Source: Bryobacterales bacterium (GTDB lineage: Bacteria; Acidobacteriota; Terriglobia; Bryobacterales; Bryobacteraceae). From it: a DNA stretch of 9,420 nt. How positions within the stretch are numbered: position 1 is the first letter of the stretch; every line of letters begins with the position of its first letter. This document shows positions 6,213-9,420 of the stretch, piece after piece. A program made the position numbers and the translations under genes. The stretch spans positions 1 through 9,420 of the forward strand of contig DNFG01000499.1 of assembly GCA_003487005.1 (NCBI GenBank). The letters are read 5' to 3'. The notes under the pieces were generated by a model that searched no databases, was not told the origin of the DNA, and worked only from the letters and a program-made list of their open reading frames with translations.

Positions 6213-7390
6213 AGTCTCCCTTGCACGAAGCACCACAGGTTGTTGTCACCCGCCGGGGCGAGGACCGCCTCGCCTCCGGCCATCCCTGGGTTTACCGGGC
6301 CGATATCGCGAAGGACGGCGGAGCGCCCGCGGGTGCGGCGGTCCGTGTCGTCAACCCGCGCGGGCAGGCGCTGGGGATGGCGCACTACAGTACGACATCG
6401 CAGATCGCGCTACGGCGACTGACACCGAAGACGGTGGCGATTGACCGCGAGTTCTGGATGGCGCGGTTGCGGGCGGCGCTCGATCATCGCGAGCGCGTGG
6501 CGCCGGGCGCGGAAGCGTACCGGGTGGTGCATGCCGAGGGCGATCTGCTGCCCGGCCTGGTGGTGGACCGCTACGGGCCCGTGTTGTGTGCGCAGTTTCT
6601 GACGCAGGGCATGGAGGCGGCGCGCGACGAGATCGCCGACTGCTTCGAGGAACTCCTGCGGCCCGCCGGGATTCTCGCGCGCAACGATGCTCCGGCCCGG
6701 AAGCACGAGGGGGTGCCGGAGGTGTCCGAGGTGCTGCGCGGCGAAGTGCCGCAGGACGTGGAGACGGCGTTCAATGGCCTGCGCTGGCGGGTACAGCCGT
6801 GGGCGGGGCAGAAGACGGGCGTTTACCTGGATCAACGGGAGAACTACGTGGCGGCAGCGCGGCAGGCGCGCGGGCGGGCACTGGATTGTTTCACCTCGAC
6901 TGGCGGCTTCGCGTTGCACCTGGCCGCGCGCTGCGATTCGGTGGAGGGCGTGGATTCGAGCGCGGCGGCCCTGGCGACGGCGGAACACAACCGCGAGATG
7001 AACGGCATCACGAACGTCCAGTTCCGCGAGGCGGATGTCTTCGACCTGCTGGGCGGCTACACGCGGCAGCGGCGGCAGTATGACACGATCGTGCTCGACC
7101 CCCCGGCCTTCGCCAAAAACCGCGCGGCCGTGGAGGGCGCGCTGCGGGGCTACAAGGACCTGCATGTGAAGGCACTGCGTTTGCTGGCGCCGGGCGGGGT
7201 CCTGGTGACCTGCTCGTGCTCGTATCACGTCAGCGAGGCGGATTTGCTGAATGTGGCGGCCGAGGCGGCACTGGACGCCGGACGGACGCTGCGGGTGTTG
7301 GAGCGGCGGGCTCAGGCGGCGGATCATCCGGTGCTGTTGACGGTTCCGGAGACGCTGTATCTGAAGTGCCTGATCCTGGAGGCGCTTTGA
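6209..7390 (+). CDS. rlmI: RlmI-type 23S rRNA (cytosine-5) methyltransferase
   Basis: A 393-residue class I SAM-dependent RNA methyltransferase. Residues about 10-80 form a PUA-like domain containing GHPWVY (24-29). A linker subdomain (85-195, with EGDLLPGLVVDRYG at 110-123) follows, then the catalytic Rossmann domain. GQKTGVYLDQREN (200-212), LDCFTSTGGFAL (225-236) for SAM binding, VLDPPAFAK (295-303) and the cysteine motif TCSCSYHVSE (334-343) match RlmI, which methylates C1962 of 23S rRNA in E. coli. The exact target site here is inferred from the family. The start is TTG 6209, overlapping the htpX stop as TTGA, with no clear Shine-Dalgarno. Translational coupling to htpX is likely; no ATG lies between this point and the PUA motif. 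Its stop overlaps the start of the next gene in the same way. Confidence 0.88.
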   Translation: MKSPLHEAPQVVVTRRGEDRLASGHPWVYRADIAKDGGAPAGAAVRVVNPRGQALGMAHYSTTSQIALRRLTPKTVAIDREFWMARLRAALDHRERVAPGAEAYRVVHAEGDLLPGLVVDRYGPVLCAQFLTQGMEAARDEIADCFEELLRPAGILARNDAPARKHEGVPEVSEVLRGEVPQDVETAFNGLRWRVQPWAGQKTGVYLDQRENYVAAARQARGRALDCFTSTGGFALHLAARCDSVEGVDSSAAALATAEHNREMNGITNVQFREADVFDLLGGYTRQRRQYDTIVLDPPAFAKNRAAVEGALRGYKDLHVKALRLLAPGGVLVTCSCSYHVSEADLLNVAAEAALDAGRTLRVLERRAQAADHPVLLTVPETLYLKCLILEAL

Positions 7391-7824
7391 CGCTCGCCCT
7401 GCTGCTGCTGGCCGCGACATTTACGATCGGGCCGGAGCGGGTGAAGCAGGGCGAAGTGATCCGGGTTGAGACTCGCGAAACCGGGACGTTGACGGCGCGA
7501 ATGGGCGAGCGGCGCGTCCGGCTGTTCCCGGATGGTGAAGGCGGACAGTTGGGGTTGATGCCGGTGGCGGCGGATGATCCGGCGGGCGCGGTGGAAGTGG
7601 TGGTGGAGGACGCGGCGGGGCAGGTGATGGACCGGTCGAAGGTGGAGATCATCGACGCGCGGTTTCCGGTGCAGAACATCCGCGCGACGCCGGGTTTGCA
7701 GGCTTTGCGGGCGTCGCCCGGGGAGATGGAGGCGATCCGGGGGCTGCAGGAGACGGTCAGCGAAAGCCGGTACTGGCGGGGGGCGGTATCGGTCATTCCC
7801 CCGAATTGGGGCGGGACGGAATAA
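7387..7824 (+). CDS. N-terminal part of a secreted M23-like peptidase, cut at a probable join
   Basis: The open frame codes 145 residues from TTG 7387, overlapping the rlmI stop as TTGA, with GGAGG four bases upstream. Residues 1-13 are hydrophobic (LALLLLAATFT), fitting a short signal peptide. A beta-rich region (15-90, like a bacterial Ig-type domain) follows, then FPVQNIRATPGLQALRAS (93-110) and PGEMEAIRGLQETV (111-124), SESRYW (125-130). As I recall, acidobacterial M23 metallopeptidases carry a PGEMEAI...RYW linker directly before the zinc domain, which begins around CMNSPFG. Here the sequence turns into unrelated GAVSVIPPNWGGTE and stops. The catalytic domain is therefore missing, and the protein as read should be inactive. 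The loss coincides with the change in composition near 7783, so it is more likely an assembly or recombination break than a real short protein. The M23 link is from memory; a short exported protein of unknown role is the alternative. Confidence 0.65.
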   Translation: MTLALLLLAATFTIGPERVKQGEVIRVETRETGTLTARMGERRVRLFPDGEGGQLGLMPVAADDPAGAVEVVVEDAAGQVMDRSKVEIIDARFPVQNIRATPGLQALRASPGEMEAIRGLQETVSESRYWRGAVSVIPPNWGGTE

Positions 7825-7844
7825 AAGTCAACAATGCTGACGTA
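7783..7844. other. Probable junction between two unrelated genomes
   Basis: Left of here the + strand is strongly G-rich over C and gene content is acidobacterial. Right of here the skew is gone and codon use and genes look alphaproteobacterial. The M23-like gene loses its expected sequence at about 7780. No repeat, integrase, tRNA or insertion-sequence end marks the site. A chimeric assembly is the simplest reading. Confidence 0.6.
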
Positions 7845-8447
7845 TCAAGTCGCCACATAACGGTCGCGGCGGTGATTGATCGCCAGAACTGCATTCAGAA
7901 TGACCACGCCGGGCACCGACCACAGCACCCGGTCCGCCGGGATCCACAGCAGGGCCAGCGCGAACAGCACCGCGTCAAAGCCCATCTGCAGCCAGCCCGC
8001 GCGAAAGCCGGTGCGGTCCTGCACCATCAGCGCCACGATGCCGATCCCGCCCAGGCTGCCGCCGTGGCGGAAGATCGCCAGCAGACCCGCGCCGGTGGTG
8101 AAGCCGAACAGCCCCCCCGCCAGCAGGGGATGCAGCGTCGAGAAACCCAGCCGGCCCGCCACAGGCGCCCCCAGCGCCGAGAGAAGCCACCCCGCTTTAA
8201 GGTTTTTCTGCGTGAGGTCCAGCCCGATCCGCCGCAGCCCCAGCCAGTAGAAGGGCAGGTTGACCACGAAGAACACCGCGCCAAACGCCCAGCCCGAGGC
8301 ATAGCTGATCACCAGCGCAAGGCCCGCCGTCTGGCCGGTGATGAAGCCCGCGTGTTGCAGGAACTGCAGCCCCAGCGCGCACATCAGCGTGCCGAAGATC
8401 AGGCCCTGGGCATCCTCAAAGGCGGAATGGCGGCTGGGTTCGGTCAT
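7845..8447 (-). CDS. YitT-family membrane protein
   Basis: A 200-residue, very hydrophobic protein with five or six likely membrane segments (about 14-30, 40-68, 85-97, 104-125, 132-143, 153-192). GFITGQTAGLALVISY (34-49), FFVVNLPFYWLG (59-70) and RHGGSLGGIGIVAL (127-140) fit the YitT (DUF161) pattern of glycine-rich membrane helices. It lacks the soluble C-terminal DUF2179 domain of Bacillus YitT, as do the short proteobacterial forms. Function in this family is not established; an inner-membrane transporter-like role is often assumed. The start ATG 8447 has AGGGGA about 5 nt upstream. Its codons favour CTG, ATC, CGC and GGC, unlike the genes left of 7780. Downstream, toward the join, only a 4-bp CCCC/GGGG hairpin is visible, with no proper terminator. 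Confidence 0.8.
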   Translation of the reverse strand: MTEPSRHSAFEDAQGLIFGTLMCALGLQFLQHAGFITGQTAGLALVISYASGWAFGAVFFVVNLPFYWLGLRRIGLDLTQKNLKAGWLLSALGAPVAGRLGFSTLHPLLAGGLFGFTTGAGLLAIFRHGGSLGGIGIVALMVQDRTGFRAGWLQMGFDAVLFALALLWIPADRVLWSVPGVVILNAVLAINHRRDRYVAT

Positions 8448-8499
8448 GGCCGTCCCCTAACGCGGGCGCGGGGCAGGGGCAAGCCGGCTGTGGCGCCGC

Positions 8500-8574
8500 T
8501 GCCGCAGGGGGCCGCCATCTGCCGCCGCTGTCGCCTTTCGGCTTGGCAAAAGGCCTTCCCCTGCGGCAAAAGGC
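8500..8574. repeat. Inverted and direct repeats between YitT and a possible small ORF
   Basis: TGCCGCAGGGG (8500-8510) and CCCCTGCGGCA (8558-8568) are perfect 11-bp inverted arms. Inside lies GCCTTT (8533-8538) / AAAGGC (8549-8554), a 6-bp stem. GGCAAAAGGC occurs twice (8545-8554 and 8565-8574), exactly 20 bp apart. TTGGCA (8543-8548) resembles a -35 box, but no -10 follows at the right spacing. The set lies 32 bp before a small ORF with a strong ribosome site, so it may be a leader structure or operator (inference). Otherwise 8448-8606 shows no gene. Confidence 0.45.
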
Positions 8575-8606
8575 GGCATCCGGCACGAACCAGAGGAGGG
8601 CGGATC

Positions 8607-8669
8607 ATGACATATCCTGCTTACGCCCCCGCTGCCGGAGTGCGACGCGGCGCTGGCCAACCGTCGTAA
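8607..8669 (+). CDS. Possible 20-residue small ORF with a strong ribosome site
   Basis: ATG 8607 to TAA 8669 codes MTYPAYAPAAGVRRGAGQPS. AGAGGAGGG ends 6 nt before the ATG, the best Shine-Dalgarno in the right-hand part of the window. The opening MTY, followed by Ala/Pro-rich sequence, resembles the start of the DUF1127 protein 140 bp downstream (MTYEETRAG). It could be a genuine short peptide, a leader peptide, or the stump of a second DUF1127 gene cut short by a frameshift. I could not find a DUF1127 C-terminus in the other frames downstream. Function unknown. Confidence 0.35.
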   Translation: MTYPAYAPAAGVRRGAGQPS

Positions 8670-8808
8670 CCGCCCCCATCGGGGCCATCCTCTGACCCAG
8701 CCGGACATCTGACGCCACCCTGCGCCTTTCGCGCCGTGCCGCCCGGATTCCGGTTCCTTCAACCTTCACCCCAAGGGCCGGTCCGTGGCAACGCGCGCCG
8801 GATGTATC
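8670..8808. other. Short gap before the DUF1127 gene, nothing clear
   Basis: With 8448-8606 and the small ORF, this completes a stretch of about 360 bp without a sizeable gene. I see only a weak CCCC-ATC-GGGG hairpin just after the small ORF and AAGGGC near 8773-8778. The latter could serve as a ribosome site for a GTG start at 8785. No promoter or RNA gene is recognisable. Confidence 0.5.
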
Positions 8809-9015
8809 ATGACCTACGAAGAAACCCGTGCCGGGCTGCGCCCGGTTCCCTCGATCGACGCGGTCCTGGCCGCGCATGGCGCCGGCAAGGTGCTTGCGGC
8901 GGCGGTTGCCGCCATGCTGCGCGGCCGTTTCCGCAAAACGCGGCCGCCGGATGCAAGCCGCCTGTCAAATCATCTGCGGCGCGACATCGGTCTGCCGCCG
9001 CTGGACGTGATCTAG
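8809..9015 (+). CDS. DUF1127 domain-containing small protein
   Basis: A 68-residue basic protein. Its C-terminus, LSNHLRRDIGLPPLDVI (52-68), carries the RDIGL motif that defines DUF1127, after a helix (about 15-42) ending in a basic stretch. Small Arg-rich DUF1127 proteins are abundant in Rhodobacteraceae and other Alphaproteobacteria. Some are stress-induced and thought to bind RNA or act in RNA turnover and phosphate or carbon metabolism; the role here is not known. ATG 8809 gives the family-like opening MTYEE but has a poor ribosome site. GTG 8785, in the same frame and eight residues longer, has a better one (AAGGGC) and cannot be excluded. A strong terminator follows 19 bp after the stop. 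Confidence 0.75.
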   Translation: MTYEETRAGLRPVPSIDAVLAAHGAGKVLAAAVAAMLRGRFRKTRPPDASRLSNHLRRDIGLPPLDVI

Positions 9016-9034
9016 CAAGCGGCTTGCCCTGATC

Positions 9035-9065
9035 TGCCGGACCGGGCACAACGGTCCGGCATTTT
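9035..9065 (+). terminator. Rho-independent terminator after the DUF1127 gene
   Basis: TGCCGGACC (9035-9043) and GGTCCGGCA (9053-9061) form a perfect 9-bp stem with a 9-nt loop, followed by TTTT (9062-9065). It ends the DUF1127 transcript and sits 13 bp before the next start codon, which must therefore be transcribed by limited read-through or from a promoter within this stretch. A smaller stem GCAAG/CTTGC (9015-9027) precedes it. Confidence 0.9.
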
Positions 9066-9078
9066 CATGGAGTCCATT

Positions 9079-9420
9079 ATGACGACTGCCGGTCCGATCC
9101 GCGCCGAAGTGTTCATTGCCACCAGCCTTGACGGTTTCATTGCCCGGCCCGACGGCGACATCCTGTGGCTGACCGGCCTGCCGGTGCCAGAGGGCGAGGA
9201 TTTCGGCTATGCCGCCTTCATGGACGGCATCGGCGCGCTTGTCATGGGGCGGGCCAGCTTCGACAAGGCGCTGACCTTCCCCGAATGGCCCTATCCGCTG
9301 CCGGTGGTGGTGATGAGCCGCAGCCCCGAGCGCGTCACCGTGCCCGAGGCGCTGAAGGGCCGGGTGCGCGTCACCGCCGTTCGCCCGCCTCGGCCTTTGC
9401 ATGTTCTGGCCGGTCGTGGG
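9079..9420 (+). CDS. RibD/dihydrofolate-reductase-type NADPH reductase, N-terminal part (runs off right edge)
   Basis: The frame from ATG 9079 (GGAG six bases upstream) is open to the edge, with 114 residues seen. EVFIATSLDGFIARPDGDILWL (10-31) and LVMGRASFDKAL (54-65), followed by PVVVMSR (75-81), match the RibD C-terminal domain / DHFR superfamily (YyaP, YqjY-like), which reduces a pterin- or pyrimidine-type substrate with NADPH. Most stand-alone members have no proven substrate. Residues 101-108 (VRPPRPLH) do not fit the family. The +2 frame over 9381-9401 reads SPASAFA, which fits better, and frame 0 fits again from LAGRG. Two compensating indels, real or from poor base calls near a contig end, would explain this. 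The C-terminal half, with the glycine-rich cofactor region, is outside the window. Codon use (GCC, GGC, ATC, CTG) agrees with the right-hand block. Confidence 0.8.
   Translation, partial: MTTAGPIRAEVFIATSLDGFIARPDGDILWLTGLPVPEGEDFGYAAFMDGIGALVMGRASFDKALTFPEWPYPLPVVVMSRSPERVTVPEALKGRVRVTAVRPPRPLHVLAGRG

Noticed and set aside
6410..7420. Minus-strand open frame (336 residues) opposite rlmI
   Set aside because: Arg/Gln/His-rich shadow; rlmI carries all expected catalytic motifs on the + strand.
7798..7815. Hairpin CCCC-GAATT-GGGG near the join, as a terminator for YitT
   Set aside because: Only 4 bp of stem, no T-run on either strand, and it lies in the suspected junction region.
7806..8669. 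+ strand open frame (287 residues) across the YitT gene
   Set aside because: Gln/Arg/Pro-rich shadow of a clear membrane protein; only its last 20 codons, with their own ribosome site, were kept as a possible small ORF.
8965..9402. Minus-strand open frame opposite the RibD-type gene
   Set aside because: Covers the terminator and the motifs of the + strand gene; His/Arg/Gly-rich shadow.
1..9420. A new defence, CRISPR, phage or biosynthetic system
   Set aside because: No repeat array, nuclease, reverse transcriptase, toxin-antitoxin pair, integrase or assembly-line enzyme is present; most genes belong to known housekeeping or metabolic families.

Overview
The window reads as two pieces of DNA from different bacterial lineages joined at about 7783-7844. 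Positions 1 to about 7785 look like an acidobacterium of the Solibacter/Bryobacter type. The reasons are a Tat-exported Gfo/Idh/MocA oxidoreductase, a stand-alone IF-1 gene, and a short protein whose end resembles the linker before an M23 peptidase domain in that group. The + strand is also very G-rich over C there, whichever strand is coding. From about 7825 to the end, codon use and gene content (short YitT-type membrane protein, DUF1127 protein, RibD-type reductase) look like Rhodobacteraceae (Alphaproteobacteria). The taxonomy is recalled from family knowledge and was not searched.

Left part, minus strand: an IF-1 gene (1607-1825), a UDP-GlcNAc 2-epimerase (461-1573) and the first 119 residues of a short ClpA/ClpB-type AAA+ ATPase (from 359, running off the left edge) lie in one direction. 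The ATPase probably has its own promoter. Diverging from IF-1 is a coiled-coil protein with a degenerate GGDEF domain (1949-2965), followed by an SDR oxidoreductase (3011-3832). A strong symmetric terminator (3847-3874) separates the SDR gene from the convergent Tat-exported oxidoreductase (3902-5188). Across a 175-bp divergent promoter region, a tightly coupled + strand unit begins: htpX (5364-6212), an RlmI-type rRNA methyltransferase (6209-7390) and the start of a secreted M23-like peptidase (7387-7824). Both junctions in this unit are 4-base TTGA overlaps.

Right part: a YitT-like membrane protein (7845-8447, minus), about 360 bp with repeats and a possible 20-residue ORF with a strong Shine-Dalgarno, a DUF1127 protein (8809-9015), a clear terminator (9035-9065), and the start of a RibD/DHFR-type reductase (9079 to the edge).

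I see no CRISPR array, tRNA, rRNA, insertion sequence or phage gene, and no convincing new defence or biosynthetic system. The most useful points are the probable chimeric join, which cuts the M23-like gene just before its catalytic domain, the catalytically dead-looking GGDEF domain, the IF-1 paralogue outside a ribosomal cluster, and a hairpin that could mask the ribosome binding site of the AAA+ gene.
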